From positions 1,178,001 through 1,242,000 of the forward strand of contig NZ_CP104382.1 in the NCBI RefSeq assembly GCF_030582395.1: 64,000 bases of DNA. Reading direction: 5' to 3'. The notes beneath the pieces were generated by a model that did not search any database, had not been told where the DNA came from, and saw only the letters and a program-made list of their open reading frames with translations. The first letter of the stretch is position 1, and every line of letters begins with the position of its first letter. The DNA comes from Ralstonia pickettii. Its GTDB lineage: Bacteria; Pseudomonadota; Gammaproteobacteria; Burkholderiales; Burkholderiaceae. The translations under genes were made by a program, and so were the position numbers. This document shows, piece after piece, positions 35,923 through 45,729 of this stretch.

Positions 35923-36649
35923 GGAGTGCGCCTCCTGCAACGCGTTCTGCTTCAGAGCGCTCGCTGGCAAGCCACGCGGTGTCGCGGCCCAAAGCACGGG
36001 TCAGTTCGGCCCAGCGGGTTTGCAGCGTGGCATCGGTTTCGCCAAAGCGGGTCTGCACGCGGCAGCCGCCGCGCTCGATGGCGGCATCGACGACGAGCGT
36101 CCAGCCGGCGGCGGCCAGCTCGGTGCCCAGCGTCTGGCGGATCAGCTCAGCGTCATCGGTATGCACGCGCAGCATGGCGGGTGCCGGTGCGGTGGGCGCA
36201 TCGCCCAGCACTTCGCGAATCAACGGCAGGATGCGCTCGGGCTGCGCACGCAGCGCACCGTGCAGAAACTGCTGCGCGAGTTGCAGCGCCAGATCAACCA
36301 GCTCTTCGGCAACGCTGCCGTTCAGTTGGTCGATCGCTTCGCGCACGGATTGCATCAGCGTGGCGATGTGCTTTGAATCTTCCTCGCCCTGGCGGCGGCC
36401 TTGTTCAAAGCCATCCTGAAAGCCTTGCGCAAACCCATCGCGGCGGCCTTCGTCGCGCGCAGTGGCAAGTTCGGCGTCCAGCGCGGCTTGCCATTCCTCT
36501 TCGGAAATCGGCGGCTCTTCGGGCTCAGGCGGAGGCGGCGGCGGCTCGGCGGCGACAGCAGCCTCTGCGGCCTGCCGCCGGAAGTCGGTCGGTTCCCACG
36601 GTTGGTATTCGACCAGCGTGTCGCGCGGGATGATCGGCGGACGCGGCAT
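35912..36649 (-). CDS. fliH: Flagellar assembly protein FliH
   Basis: This 245-residue negative regulator of FliI has an N-terminal '[17 protein letters not shown]', then an acidic/proline linker (about 28-50). A coiled-coil with GxxxG-like repeats ('[19 protein letters not shown]') and a C-terminal ATPase-like domain follow. It overlaps the fliI start by 11 bases and begins 35 bases after fliG. Confidence 0.92.
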   Translation of the reverse strand: MPRPPIIPRDTLVEYQPWEPTDFRRQAAEAAVAAEPPPPPPEPEEPPISEEEWQAALDAELATARDEGRRDGFAQGFQDGFEQGRRQGEEDSKHIATLMQSVREAIDQLNGSVAEELVDLALQLAQQFLHGALRAQPERILPLIREVLGDAPTAPAPAMLRVHTDDAELIRQTLGTELAAAGWTLVVDAAIERGGCRVQTRFGETDATLQTRWAELTRALGRDTAWLASERSEAERVAGGALHVA

Positions 36650-36684
36650 CTCAGCGCTCCGTCACAACAGGGCAACCGGCACGG

Positions 36685-37677
36685 TCAGACATAAGCGTCC
36701 TCCGCCTTCCGGCCGATCGTGATCTCGCCTTCGTCGGCCAGGCGACGCGCAACCACCAGGATTTCCTTCTGCTGCGCTTCGACTTCCGACACCTTGACCG
36801 GGCCCAGCACTTCCAGTTCTTCCTTGAGCATCGTGCCGGCACGCTGCGACATGTTGGCGAACACCTTGTCGCGGAACTCCTGCTTGGCGCCCTTGAGCGC
36901 CACCACCAGAACGTCCTGGCTGATCTCGCGCAGCAGCGTCTGCAGCGCACGGCCATCCAGGTCGATCAGGTTGTCGAACACGAACATCTTCTCGACGATG
37001 GCATCGGCCAGCTCCGGATCGCGCGAACGCACGCCTTCGATGACGGAACTTTCCACGGCGCTCGGCACCAGGTTGAGGATTTCCGCTGCCGTAAGCACGC
37101 CGCCCATCGCGCTCTTCTTGCGGTGGTCGTTGCCTTGCAGCAGCTTGGTCAGCACGTCGTTCAGCTCGCGCAGTGCGCTGGGCTGAATGCCGTCGAGCGT
37201 GGCGATACGCAGGATGGTGTCGTTGCGCAGGCGCTCGGTGAAATAGGTGAGGATTTCCGACGCCTGGTCGCGGTCCAGGTGGACCAGGATCGTGGCGATG
37301 ATCTGCGGGTGTTCGTTGCGGATCAGTTCCGCCACCGACGATGCGTCCATCCACTTCAGGCCTTCAATGCCGCTGGTGTCACCGCCCGACAGGATGCGGT
37401 CGATGATGTTGGCGGCGCGGTCGTCGCCCAGTGCCTTGCGGAAGACGGTGCGGATGTACTCGTTCGAATCCACGTCCAGCGGCAGGTCTTCGGCTTCAAC
37501 GAAGAACGCATCAAAGGCGTCGAGCACACGCTCGCGCGAGACGTTCTTCAGCGCGGCCATGGTCGCGCCCAGCTTCTGCACTTCGCGCGGGCCCAGGTGC
37601 TTGAGCACTTCGGCGGCTTCGCTTTCGCCCAGCGACATCATCAGGATGGCGCTGCGTTGGAGTCCTTCGGCGCTCAT
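36685..37677 (-). CDS. fliG: Flagellar motor switch protein FliG
   Basis: This 330-residue protein has all three FliG domains: 'ILMMSLGESEAAEVLKHLGPREVQKLG', the middle 'EHPQIIATILVHLDRDQASEIL' and the C-terminal charged helix 'LPLDVDSNEYIRTV'/'LKGAKQEFRDKVFANMSQRAG', which faces the stator. The last codons overlap with the fliF stop region (coupled). Confidence 0.97.
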   Translation of the reverse strand: MSAEGLQRSAILMMSLGESEAAEVLKHLGPREVQKLGATMAALKNVSRERVLDAFDAFFVEAEDLPLDVDSNEYIRTVFRKALGDDRAANIIDRILSGGDTSGIEGLKWMDASSVAELIRNEHPQIIATILVHLDRDQASEILTYFTERLRNDTILRIATLDGIQPSALRELNDVLTKLLQGNDHRKKSAMGGVLTAAEILNLVPSAVESSVIEGVRSRDPELADAIVEKMFVFDNLIDLDGRALQTLLREISQDVLVVALKGAKQEFRDKVFANMSQRAGTMLKEELEVLGPVKVSEVEAQQKEILVVARRLADEGEITIGRKAEDAYV

Positions 37678-39509
37678 TCGTTACTCACCCATTGTTTGAT
37701 GACGGCCGCGACAGCGCGCGGGTTGCTCTGCGCCACGCGGCGCATGGTCTCGAGCTTCTTCTCGAAGTCGTTGTTCTTGAGTTGCGGCAGCGCGTCCGGC
37801 AGCTCTTCGGATTCGGCGCCGGCAGCCGCCGGGCCTTCCAGTTCGGGGCCGGCCGAAGCCGCGGCGCCGGTGATGATCGGTGCGTTCGGGTCTTCGCCCT
37901 CGCGGCCAACGAACGTGGGCGTGACCGGCTCGGCCTTCTTGCCCATCGAGCGGATGGCCGGACGGATCACGGCAAACACGAGGATCAGGAAGCCGATGGC
38001 CAGCGCCAGGTATTTGGCGGCCTGGATGGCGTACTGGATCATCTCCGGCTGCTTCCACAGCGGCAGGTCGTCTTTGGGCGTAGGCAGCGTGCCCGAGAAC
38101 TGGCTGTTGACCACGTTGACGGAGTCGCCACGCTTGGCGTCAAAGCCCACGGCATCCTTGACCAGTGCGTTCAGCTTGACCATCTCGGCTTCCGACAGCG
38201 GCTTCCACGTCTTGCCGTCGCCGCGGTAGTTGACCACCACGGCCACCGAGAGGCGGCGCACGGTGCCCACCGCGGCGCGGGTGCGGCGCACGGTCTTGTC
38301 GACTTCGTAATTGGTGGTGGTGTCGCGGGTGCTCGACGAATTGCCGTTGGTTGCGGTGCCGCTCGTGTTGGCAGCGGCCGCTTGCTGCGGTTGGCCGTTC
38401 GGGCCGGTTGCGGCCGGCTGCGACGCCGAAGCCGGAGCCGGTGCGGTCGGCAGCATGCGCGGCGCGGTCGGCGGCTGGTTGGACAGCGCGCCCGGCACAC
38501 CACCCTGGGCGTCGGCCTTGTTCTGCGTGGCTTCAGCGGTGTGGGTGCTGCGCACGGCGGCGTTGGCCGGGTCCTGGTTCGGACGATACGTCTCGGCCAT
38601 CTGCTCGGTGTTGTCGAGATCGACGTCGGCCGTCACCTGCGCGCGCACGTTGTCCTCACCCACCACGGGGCCGAGGATGGCTTCGATGCGCTTGATGTAG
38701 CCCTGCTCGACATCGCGCACGTAGCTCAGCTGCGTCGGGTCAAGGCCCGAGGCGTTGTCCTGGAACGAAGACGACAGCAGGCGGCCGGATTGGTCGACCA
38801 CCGTCACGTTGGCCAGCGGCAGGTTCGGCACGCTGCTCGACACCAGGTGGCCAATGGCCTGCACCTGCGAGCGATCGAGCATGCGGCCCGGATACAACTT
38901 GAGCAGCACCGAGGCGCTGGGCTTGGCCTGCTCGCGCACGAACACCGACGGCTTGGTCATCGCCAGATGCACGCGGGCGGATTGCACCTCCTGCATGGCC
39001 TGGATGGTGCGGGCCAGCTCACCCTCCAGGGCGCGCTGGTAATTGACTTGCTCGGTGAACTGGCTGGTACCGAATTTCTGGTTTTCCATCAGCTCGAAGC
39101 CGGCCTGGCCGCCCTTGGGCAGACCTTGCGACGCCAGCTTCAGGCGGGCCTCGTGCACGCTCGTCTCGGGCACCATGATGGCGGTGCCGCCCTCGGCGAA
39201 GCGGTAAGGCACGTTCATTTGCTGCAACGCAGCGATGATCGCCCCGCCGTCGCTGTCGGACACATTGCTGTACAGGACGCGATAGTCCGGACCGCGGCTC
39301 CACAGCATCGCGGCGGCAATGACAGCCACGAGCGCTGCACCGCCGATCGTCATCAGCAGACGCGGCGACAGACGGCCGAGCGGGCCCAGGGCGCCCAGCG
39401 CACCTGCACCTCCCGCGTTCTGGCGCGTCATCGCGCCCTGGCCCACCGCCGGCATATCCACCGTACCTAGCGTGTCGGCGACAGCAACCGAATCGGCTGT
39501 CGTTGGCAT
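37674..39509 (-). CDS. fliF: Flagellar MS-ring protein FliF
   Basis: This 611-residue protein has two membrane segments (about 50-70 and 470-490). The first periplasmic domains include 'VLYSNVSDSDGGAIIAALQQMNVPYRF' and 'ALEGELARTIQAMQEVQSARVHLAM'; the second half has a long Ala/Pro/Asn-rich linker (330-400). The C-terminal 'ALPQLKNNDFEKKLETMRRVAQSNPRAVAAVIKQWV' binds FliG. A sigma-54-like promoter lies 88 bases upstream. The start follows GGAG. Confidence 0.97.
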   Translation of the reverse strand: MPTTADSVAVADTLGTVDMPAVGQGAMTRQNAGGAGALGALGPLGRLSPRLLMTIGGAALVAVIAAAMLWSRGPDYRVLYSNVSDSDGGAIIAALQQMNVPYRFAEGGTAIMVPETSVHEARLKLASQGLPKGGQAGFELMENQKFGTSQFTEQVNYQRALEGELARTIQAMQEVQSARVHLAMTKPSVFVREQAKPSASVLLKLYPGRMLDRSQVQAIGHLVSSSVPNLPLANVTVVDQSGRLLSSSFQDNASGLDPTQLSYVRDVEQGYIKRIEAILGPVVGEDNVRAQVTADVDLDNTEQMAETYRPNQDPANAAVRSTHTAEATQNKADAQGGVPGALSNQPPTAPRMLPTAPAPASASQPAATGPNGQPQQAAAANTSGTATNGNSSSTRDTTTNYEVDKTVRRTRAAVGTVRRLSVAVVVNYRGDGKTWKPLSEAEMVKLNALVKDAVGFDAKRGDSVNVVNSQFSGTLPTPKDDLPLWKQPEMIQYAIQAAKYLALAIGFLILVFAVIRPAIRSMGKKAEPVTPTFVGREGEDPNAPIITGAAASAGPELEGPAAAGAESEELPDALPQLKNNDFEKKLETMRRVAQSNPRAVAAVIKQWVSNE

Positions 39510-39596
39510 CCCAAATCTCCTGACTGACTACGTTGCTTGAGCGGTCGCCCAACATCTGGGCATGGCTCCGTGGTTGCCATTATCGGCAGCGGGTGC

Positions 39597-39611
39597 GCAA
39601 GCAAATTGCCA
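39597..39611 (-). promoter_or_regulatory. Sigma-54-like promoter of the fliF operon
   Basis: On the minus strand TGGCAATTTGCTTGC fits TGGCA-N6-TTGC, with GG and GC ten bases apart as sigma-54 requires. Transcription would begin about 75 bases before fliF. This is based on the motif only. Confidence 0.5.
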
Positions 39612-39790
39612 AGAAGAGGGCCTTTTCCCGTTCTTTTGGGCGCTTGGGAACGACCGCCGGGCGGCTACCTTTGCATCACCGTGGCGCCATAGCGACCAGC
39701 CGGCCCGGGCGGAAAACGCCCAGGAAAGCCGGCCCAGGCAGCCAAGCAGCGGCGCCGCAAGCAATACGAGCAAAGAGGAGTTGACTTCAC

Positions 39791-40132
39791 ATGGATATTA
39801 CGAACGCCAATTCAGTGGTTTCGCTGATGAACAGCGTGCTGGCGCCCTCCACCAAGGTGGGCGGCATTGGCGCGGGCGGCGCGGCCTCCGGCGACGACGC
39901 CAAGGTCAGCGTCGACTTTGGCGCGGTGCTCAAGTCGTCGCTGGATCGGGTGGATGCGTCGCAGCAGAAGGCCGAGTCCGTTTCCCGCAGCTTCGAAATG
40001 GGCAACAACGACGTGGATCTGCATGACGTGATGCTCTCGCTGCAGAAGGCCAACATCGACATGCAGACGGCGGTGCAGGTGCGCAACAAGTTTGTCTCGG
40101 CGTATCAAAGCATCATGAGTATGTCGATTTGA
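39791..40132 (+). CDS. fliE: Flagellar hook-basal body protein FliE, copy 1
   Basis: This 113-residue protein carries the FliE C-terminal pattern 'NNDVDLHDVMLSLQKANIDMQTAVQVRNKFVSAYQSIMSM'-type. It links the MS ring to the rod and is usually one gene next to fliF. Here it is divergent from fliF and follows GGAG. Its last third is nearly identical to the copy at 49429. The first glycosyltransferase gene begins 36 bases later. Confidence 0.97.
   Translation: MDITNANSVVSLMNSVLAPSTKVGGIGAGGAASGDDAKVSVDFGAVLKSSLDRVDASQQKAESVSRSFEMGNNDVDLHDVMLSLQKANIDMQTAVQVRNKFVSAYQSIMSMSI
40025..40071 (+). repeat. 47-bp identical repeat in fliE copy 1
   Basis: This stretch of fliE is identical, base for base, to 49651-49697 in the second fliE, 9,626 bp away in the same orientation. 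The flanking coding bases also show high identity. Confidence 0.9.
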
Positions 40133-40168
40133 CGTCACTTCTATAGATTTAATTTTTCTTCGCGTCGC

Positions 40169-41287
40169 ATGTCCAAACACGCCAAACACCGCGCCAAGCC
40201 AGCCAGGGGCAGTCTTGCGCTGGTCGTCATCGCCCGCGACGAGGCCGCCTGCATCGAGCGCTGCCTGATGAGCGCCAAGCCGCACGTCGATCGCATGATC
40301 GTGCTGGACACCGGCTCGACCGACGACACCGTGGCGATCGCCAAGGCGTGCGGCGCCCAGGTGCAGCATTTCACGTGGGTGGATGACTTTTCCGCCGCCC
40401 GCAATGCCGCGCTGGCCGCCGCCAATGCCGACTGGAACCTCGTGCTGGACGCCGACGAATGGATCGAGGGCGGCACGGAAGAGCTGCGCAACGCTTGCGG
40501 CTTTGGCCCGCTGCTCGGCGTGGTTTGCATCCGCAGCGAATACGACATTTCCGGCCATGTGGAGCATTCCAACAGCTGGATCGCACGTCTGTTGCCGCGT
40601 GGCGTGCGCTATCAGGGCCGCATCCACGAGCAGCCGGTCGTAACCGCGGCCAACCTGCAGCGGGTGCGCCTGCCGCTCGTGATTGGTCACGACGGCTACA
40701 TGAACGCCAAGCTGGACCGCAAGCGTGGGCGCAACCACACGCTGTTGCAACTCGAGCTGGCCACGCATCCGGATGACCCGTATGTGCTGTACCAGCTCGG
40801 CAAAGACTTCGAGATCAACCAGAAAGACCCCGCCGAGGCCGCTGCGCACTATCAGCGCGCGCTCGCAAGGGCACCCAAGGTGGCGCCATATCGGCATGAC
40901 CTGTGCATTTGCCTGCTGGCGTGTCTTTCCAAATCGAAGCAACTCGACGCGGCCATCACGCTGGCGGGTGAATGGATGGAAGAGTGGTCGGGCTCGCCAG
41001 ACTACTTCTACATGCTCGGACACCTGATGTTCGAAGCTGCCGCGCAAGACCCCGCACAAGCCGAAAAGCAATGGCTGCCGATGGCAGAAAACGCCTTCCT
41101 GAAGTGCCTGGAGATTGGCGAGCAGCCCAAACTGGACGCCGCCGTATTCGGGCGCGGCAGCTTTGCCGCCGCCAAGTACCTGGCGCTGACCTACCGGGCC
41201 CTCGCCGACACCCTCGCCATCAAGTCGAACCATTATTCCGACATTGCGCGGCAGATGCAGGAACGCAGCGCCGCCGTCGCCGCATGA
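40169..41287 (+). CDS. GT2 glycosyltransferase with C-terminal TPR-like domain, copy 1
   Basis: The 372-residue protein has a GT-A domain: '[18 protein letters not shown]', '[14 protein letters not shown]' and the DxD metal motif 'VLDADEW'. A helical repeat part (about 210-372) includes '[30 protein letters not shown]'. It lacks membrane segments, so it acts in the cytosol. Such enzymes add sugars to flagellin or to lipid-linked sugars. A paralogue lies at 50850. Position directly behind fliE suggests a flagellar target. Confidence 0.9.
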   Translation: MSKHAKHRAKPARGSLALVVIARDEAACIERCLMSAKPHVDRMIVLDTGSTDDTVAIAKACGAQVQHFTWVDDFSAARNAALAAANADWNLVLDADEWIEGGTEELRNACGFGPLLGVVCIRSEYDISGHVEHSNSWIARLLPRGVRYQGRIHEQPVVTAANLQRVRLPLVIGHDGYMNAKLDRKRGRNHTLLQLELATHPDDPYVLYQLGKDFEINQKDPAEAAAHYQRALARAPKVAPYRHDLCICLLACLSKSKQLDAAITLAGEWMEEWSGSPDYFYMLGHLMFEAAAQDPAQAEKQWLPMAENAFLKCLEIGEQPKLDAAVFGRGSFAAAKYLALTYRALADTLAIKSNHYSDIARQMQERSAAVAA

Positions 41288-41297
41288 GTACGCAATC

Positions 41298-42071
41298 ATG
41301 AAGACAGTCATCCTGGCCGGGGGCCTCGGCACGCGCATCAGCGAGGAATCGCACCTGCGGCCCAAGCCGATGATCGAAATTGGTGGCCGCCCCATCCTGT
41401 GGCACATCATGAAGATCTATGCCGCGCATGGCATCAACGATTTCATCATCTGCCTCGGTTACAAGGGCTACGTCATCAAGGAGTACTTCGCCAACTACTT
41501 CCTGCACATGTCGGACGTGACGTTCGACATGTCGAAGAACGAAGTCACCGTGCATGAGCGCCATGCCGAGCCGTGGCGTATCACGCTGGTGGATACCGGC
41601 GAGCAATCCATGACTGGCGGGCGCCTGAAGCGTGTTGCCGCGTATCTCGACCCGAACGAGCCCTTCTGCTTTACCTACGGCGACGGTGTGTCCGACGTCG
41701 ATATCACCAGCAAGATCGCCTTCCACCGCGCCCACGGCAAGATGGCCACGGTGACGGCCGTGCAGCCGCCGGGCCGCTACGGCATGCTCCAACGCGATGG
41801 CAACCGTGTGACCGGTTTCACGGAGAAACCACCCGGCGACGGCGGCACCTGGATCAACGGCGGCTTCTTTGTACTGAACCCGGCCGTCATCGAATACATC
41901 GCGGGTGAAGACACCCACTGGGAAGGCGAGCCGATGAATCGCCTGGCCGAGATGGGCGAGTTGAGCACGTTCGAGCACCATGGCTTCTGGCAGCCGATGG
42001 ACACGCTGCGCGACAAGAACAGTCTCGAAGCCATGTGGCAATCGGGGAGTGCACCGTGGAAAAAGTGGTGA
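41298..42071 (+). CDS. rfbF: Glucose-1-phosphate cytidylyltransferase
   Basis: The 257-residue enzyme matches RfbF: 'ILAGGLGTR' (5-13), '[11 protein letters not shown]', '[16 protein letters not shown]', '[11 protein letters not shown]' and '[13 protein letters not shown]' near the C-terminus. It makes CDP-glucose from CTP and glucose-1-phosphate. Its 3' end overlaps rfbG by 16 bases, so translation is probably coupled. Confidence 0.96.
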   Translation: MKTVILAGGLGTRISEESHLRPKPMIEIGGRPILWHIMKIYAAHGINDFIICLGYKGYVIKEYFANYFLHMSDVTFDMSKNEVTVHERHAEPWRITLVDTGEQSMTGGRLKRVAAYLDPNEPFCFTYGDGVSDVDITSKIAFHRAHGKMATVTAVQPPGRYGMLQRDGNRVTGFTEKPPGDGGTWINGGFFVLNPAVIEYIAGEDTHWEGEPMNRLAEMGELSTFEHHGFWQPMDTLRDKNSLEAMWQSGSAPWKKW

Positions 42072-43162
42072 CGCTCGACCCGCGTGCGTGGGCGGGCAAG
42101 CGCGTCTTCCTGACCGGGCACACTGGCTTCAAGGGCAGCTGGCTGGCACTGTGGCTGCGCCAGCTTGGCGCCGATGTGACCGGCTACAGCCTGGCGCCGG
42201 AAACGAACCCGAATCTCTTTACGCTGGCCGAGGTGGAATCGGCCATGGCCGGCCACACGCTGGGCGATATCCGTGACGCGGATGGCCTGCGTGCCGCGAT
42301 GACGGCGGCGCGGCCCGACGTGGTGTTTCACCTCGCGGCGCAACCGCTGGTGCGTGCGTCGTACCAGGACCCGGCCGGCACCTACGCCACCAACGTGATG
42401 GGCACCGTAAACGTGCTGGAAGCCGCGCGCGCCTGCGCCGGCCTGTCGGCCATCGTGGTGGCCACCACCGACAAGTGCTACGACAACCGCGAGTGGGCCT
42501 GGGGCTACCGCGAGACGGATGCGCTCGGCGGCCATGATCCGTACAGCGCCTCCAAGGCTTGCGCCGAACTGGTGGCCGCAAGCTACCGGCGCGCGTTTTT
42601 CGCCAACGGCCCGCTGCTGGCCACCGGCCGCGCAGGCAATGTCATCGGCGGTGGCGACTGGTCGGAAGACCGCCTCATTCCCGATGCCGAGCGTGCCATG
42701 CGTGCCGGTACGCCGCTGGTCATCCGCTCGCCGCACGCCACCCGGCCGTGGCAGCACGTTCTGGATTGCCTGCATGGGTACCTGGTGCTCGCACAACGGC
42801 TGCTGGCCGGTGACGCCGCGTGCGCAACCGCCTGGAACTTCGGCCCGGACAGCGCCGCCACGCGCACCGTCGAACAGGTCTTGCAAGGCTTGCAACACCA
42901 TTGGCCCGCGCTGATCTGGCAACTGGACGCCCATGCCGCCGCCGGCCGCCATGAAGCCGGCATGCTGCATCTGGACGCCAGCCGGGCGCGCCAGCATCTG
43001 GGCTGGCAGACGGCGTGGCCGTTCGAGACCGCGCTGGAACAGACCGCCGCGTGGTATCGGCATCTGCATGAAAAAACCGCGGATGCGCGCGCGCTGTGCG
43101 ACCAGCAGATCGACCGCTTCACCGCCGCCGCGTCTGCTGCCGCTTTCAGGAGCGCCGCATGA
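42056..43162 (+). CDS. rfbG: CDP-glucose 4,6-dehydratase
   Basis: GTG 42056 is chosen for its GGGGAG ribosome site inside rfbF. The 368-residue extended SDR has '[13 protein letters not shown]' (20-31), 'TTDK' (137-140) and Tyr163-x3-Lys167 in '[11 protein letters not shown]', then 'TRPWQHVLD', all typical of RfbG. It converts CDP-glucose to CDP-4-keto-6-deoxyglucose, the branch point for CDP-deoxysugars. Confidence 0.95.
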   Translation: MEKVVTLDPRAWAGKRVFLTGHTGFKGSWLALWLRQLGADVTGYSLAPETNPNLFTLAEVESAMAGHTLGDIRDADGLRAAMTAARPDVVFHLAAQPLVRASYQDPAGTYATNVMGTVNVLEAARACAGLSAIVVATTDKCYDNREWAWGYRETDALGGHDPYSASKACAELVAASYRRAFFANGPLLATGRAGNVIGGGDWSEDRLIPDAERAMRAGTPLVIRSPHATRPWQHVLDCLHGYLVLAQRLLAGDAACATAWNFGPDSAATRTVEQVLQGLQHHWPALIWQLDAHAAAGRHEAGMLHLDASRARQHLGWQTAWPFETALEQTAAWYRHLHEKTADARALCDQQIDRFTAAASAAAFRSAA

Positions 43163-43752
43163 GCCGCTTCACCATCCAACCGACGCCGCTGGCCGGCATG
43201 GTCGAAATCAACCGCAAGGTGATCGGTGACCATCGCGGCTACTTCACGCGCTTCTTCTGCGCAGACGAACTGGCCGCCGCCGGCTTTGACAGCCCGATCG
43301 CGCAAATCAATCACTCGTATTCCGCCAAGCGCGGCACCGTGCGTGGGCTGCATTTTCAGTACCCGCCGCATGCCGAGATCAAGCTGGTGAGTTGCGTGCG
43401 CGGCCGTGTGTTCGACGTGGCCGTTGACCTGCGTGCAGGCTCGCCGACGTTCCTGCAATGGCATGCGGTGGAATTGTCCGCCGAGCGCCACAACAGCCTG
43501 CTGGTGCCGCGCGGCTTTGCCCACGGCTTCCAGGCGCTAGAAGACGATTGCGAGCTGCTGTATCTGACCTCGACGCCGTACGCGCAAGCCGCTGAAGACG
43601 GCCTCAACCCGACCGACAGCCGCCTGGCCATCGAGTGGCCGCTCGACATGACCGAATGCTCCGACCGGGACCGCAACCATCCGCCGCTGACCGACGCATT
43701 TGCAGGCATCGCGTTGCGAGCCCTGAATCCTGAACTGCAGGAACAGCCATGA
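43159..43752 (+). CDS. dTDP-4-dehydrorhamnose 3,5-epimerase-like protein (RfbC fold)
   Basis: The ATG overlaps the rfbG stop (ATGA). The 197-residue cupin has 'RGYFTRFFCADEL', 'GTVRGLHFQYPP', 'VFDVAVDLRAGSPTF' and 'VPRGFAHGFQ' with the catalytic His/Asp positions of RmlC-type epimerases. In this pathway it probably epimerises a CDP-4-ketohexose at C3 and/or C5 rather than making rhamnose. No rmlA/B/D genes are in the window. Confidence 0.9.
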   Translation: MSRFTIQPTPLAGMVEINRKVIGDHRGYFTRFFCADELAAAGFDSPIAQINHSYSAKRGTVRGLHFQYPPHAEIKLVSCVRGRVFDVAVDLRAGSPTFLQWHAVELSAERHNSLLVPRGFAHGFQALEDDCELLYLTSTPYAQAAEDGLNPTDSRLAIEWPLDMTECSDRDRNHPPLTDAFAGIALRALNPELQEQP

Positions 43753-44900
43753 CCCAAAAGATTCTGTACTCGAAGCCGTCGATCACCGAGCTGGAAGTCG
43801 AATACGCCACCGACGCCGCACGCAACGGCTGGGGCGACCAGTGCTACGCCTACATCAACCGCTTCGAAAAACAGTTTGCCGAATTTGTCGGCACGCAGTA
43901 CGCCATTGCCACCTCAAGCTGCACCGGTGCCATGCACATGGGGCTGGCCGCGCTCGGCATCGGCGCCGGCGACGAGGTGATCCTGGCCGACACGAACTGG
44001 ATCGCCACGGCATCACCCATCACTTACGTGGGCGCGACGCCGGTGTTTGTCGACATCCTGCCGGATACGTGGTGCCTTGACCCGGCGCTCGTGGAAGCCG
44101 CCATCACGCCGCGCACGAAAGCGATCATCGCCACGCACCTCTACGGCAACCTGTGCGAGATGGACCGCCTGCTGGACATCGGCAAGCGCCACGGCATTCC
44201 CGTCATCGAAGACGCGGCCGAAGCCGTCGGCTCGCGCTGGCACGGGCACGCAACCGGCTCGCAGGGCATCTTCGGCACGTTCTCGTTCCATGGCACCAAG
44301 ACCATGACGACGGGCGAAGGCGGCATGTTCGTCACCAACGACCGCGCGCTGTACGACCGCGTGATGACGCTGAACAACCATGGTCGCGTCCCGGGCGGCA
44401 AGCAGTTCTGGTCCGACTTCATCGGTTTCAAGTACCGCATTTCCAACGTGCAGGCCGCCATCGGCTGCGCGCAGCTTGAGCGCATCGACGCACTGGTTGC
44501 ACGCAAGCGCGAGATCTTTGCCGAGTATCAGGCGCACCTTGGCGGCGTTGCTGGCCTTGCGCTGAACCCCGAGGCGCCTGGCACGCTCAACAGCTACTGG
44601 ATGCCCACCGTCGTGTTTGACGAAGCGCTTGGCATTACGCGCGACGGGCTACTGGCCGCCTTCTCGCGCTACGGCATCGATGCACGCGTGTTCTTCTACC
44701 CGCTGAGCGAAACCGAGCTGTTCGGCACGTCCGCCGCCACCGCGCGCCACAACGCGCCCAACAGCTACGCGATTGCCGAGCGCGCCATCAACCTGCCGTC
44801 GTATCACGACATGTCGAGCGAGAACATCAAGACGGTATGCAACGTCGTGCTCGATCTCGTGCGCGAACACCAGGAGACGCTGACATGCCTGGCATCCTGA
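43749..44900 (+). CDS. DegT/DnrJ/EryC1/StrS-family sugar aminotransferase
   Basis: The ATG overlaps the previous stop. The 383-residue PLP enzyme has 'ATSSCTGAMHMGLAALGIGAGDEV', Asp155 in 'VIEDAAEAVGS', and Lys184 in 'SFHGTKTMTTGEGGM', the Schiff-base lysine. It is thus an aminotransferase and not a PMP-dependent dehydrase, which lacks this lysine. It probably places an amino group on the 4-keto-6-deoxyhexose. Confidence 0.95.
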   Translation: MTQKILYSKPSITELEVEYATDAARNGWGDQCYAYINRFEKQFAEFVGTQYAIATSSCTGAMHMGLAALGIGAGDEVILADTNWIATASPITYVGATPVFVDILPDTWCLDPALVEAAITPRTKAIIATHLYGNLCEMDRLLDIGKRHGIPVIEDAAEAVGSRWHGHATGSQGIFGTFSFHGTKTMTTGEGGMFVTNDRALYDRVMTLNNHGRVPGGKQFWSDFIGFKYRISNVQAAIGCAQLERIDALVARKREIFAEYQAHLGGVAGLALNPEAPGTLNSYWMPTVVFDEALGITRDGLLAAFSRYGIDARVFFYPLSETELFGTSAATARHNAPNSYAIAERAINLPSYHDMSSENIKTVCNVVLDLVREHQETLTCLAS

Positions 44901-45727
44901 CCCCCGACCAGATCGAGACCTTCCAGCGCGACGGCCTGCTGATCCTGCGCGACTTTTATGCGCCGTCGCAGGTGGAGCCGATTCAGCGCGCGGTCTACGA
45001 CATCATCGGTCTGGTGATCGACAAATACCGTCTCGACATCGAGCGAGCGCCATTTGCACCGGAACGGTTCGACGACGGTTATCAGGCGCTGATCAAAGCC
45101 AATCGCAAGTACGGCGCCGAGGTGTATGACGCAGTCAAACAGATCCCGGCGTTTGTCCGGCTGCTGGGCGACGAGCGCCATGAGCAGCTCGTTCGCAGCG
45201 TGCGCCCTGGTGCCCTGCCGGGCATTGCGCACGCCGGCTCCGGCATCCGCATCGACAACCCGCGCGAAGAGAAATTTCGCGCCAACTGGCATCAGGAATA
45301 TCCGGCCCAGTTGCGCAGCCTGGACGGCGTGGTGTTCTGGAGCCCGCTCGTCGAAATCACGCCCGAGATCGGGCCGGTGGAGTTCTGCCCCGGCTCGCAC
45401 GTCGAAGGCCCGCTGCCCGTCTTCAGCGCCGACCCGGACAACGCGGGCAAGCAAGGCGCCTACGCATTGCTGATCAAGGACGAGGCGAGCTACCTCGCGC
45501 GCTATCCGCACGTGCAACCGCTGACCAAGCCCGGCGATCTGGTGATGGTTGACTTCCTGGTGCTGCACGCCTCGGGACACAACACAAGCCAGCGTTCGCG
45601 CTGGTCGATGCAATTCCGCTACTTCAATTTCTGCGAGCCGACCGGGCGCTCGCACGGCTGGAAGGGCTCGTACGCCAACGGCGTCGATTTCCGTACCGTC
45701 CACCCCGAACTCTCCGTGGAAGCCTGA
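44885..45727 (+). CDS. Phytanoyl-CoA dioxygenase (PhyH) family oxygenase
   Basis: The start at 44885 overlaps the aminotransferase gene by 16 bases. The 280-residue double-stranded beta-helix protein has an iron facial triad as His136-x-Glu138 ('NWHQEYP') and His228 ('VLHASGHNTS'), with Arg239 placed for 2-oxoglutarate. The usual HxD is HxE here. PhyH proteins hydroxylate or otherwise oxidise organic substrates. In this cluster the likely target is a sugar or its acyl group, but this is inference. Confidence 0.88.
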   Translation: MPGILTPDQIETFQRDGLLILRDFYAPSQVEPIQRAVYDIIGLVIDKYRLDIERAPFAPERFDDGYQALIKANRKYGAEVYDAVKQIPAFVRLLGDERHEQLVRSVRPGALPGIAHAGSGIRIDNPREEKFRANWHQEYPAQLRSLDGVVFWSPLVEITPEIGPVEFCPGSHVEGPLPVFSADPDNAGKQGAYALLIKDEASYLARYPHVQPLTKPGDLVMVDFLVLHASGHNTSQRSRWSMQFRYFNFCEPTGRSHGWKGSYANGVDFRTVHPELSVEA

Positions 45728-45729
45728 CC

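Noticed and set aside
34519-36633. 704-codon open frame antisense to fliI and fliH
   Set aside because: High-GC shadow: Arg/His/Gly/Ala-rich composition, no ribosome site, and the other strand encodes clear FliI and FliH.
37692-39470. 592-codon open frame antisense to fliF
   Set aside because: Shadow of the wobble-biased fliF gene; no protein-like pattern or start signal.
44885-45727. DegT neighbour as a PMP-dependent dehydrase system (RfbH) with the oxygenase as its reductase
   Set aside because: The aminotransferase keeps Lys184, whereas RfbH/ColD-type dehydrases have His there, and the PhyH protein has no iron-sulfur or flavin reductase motif.
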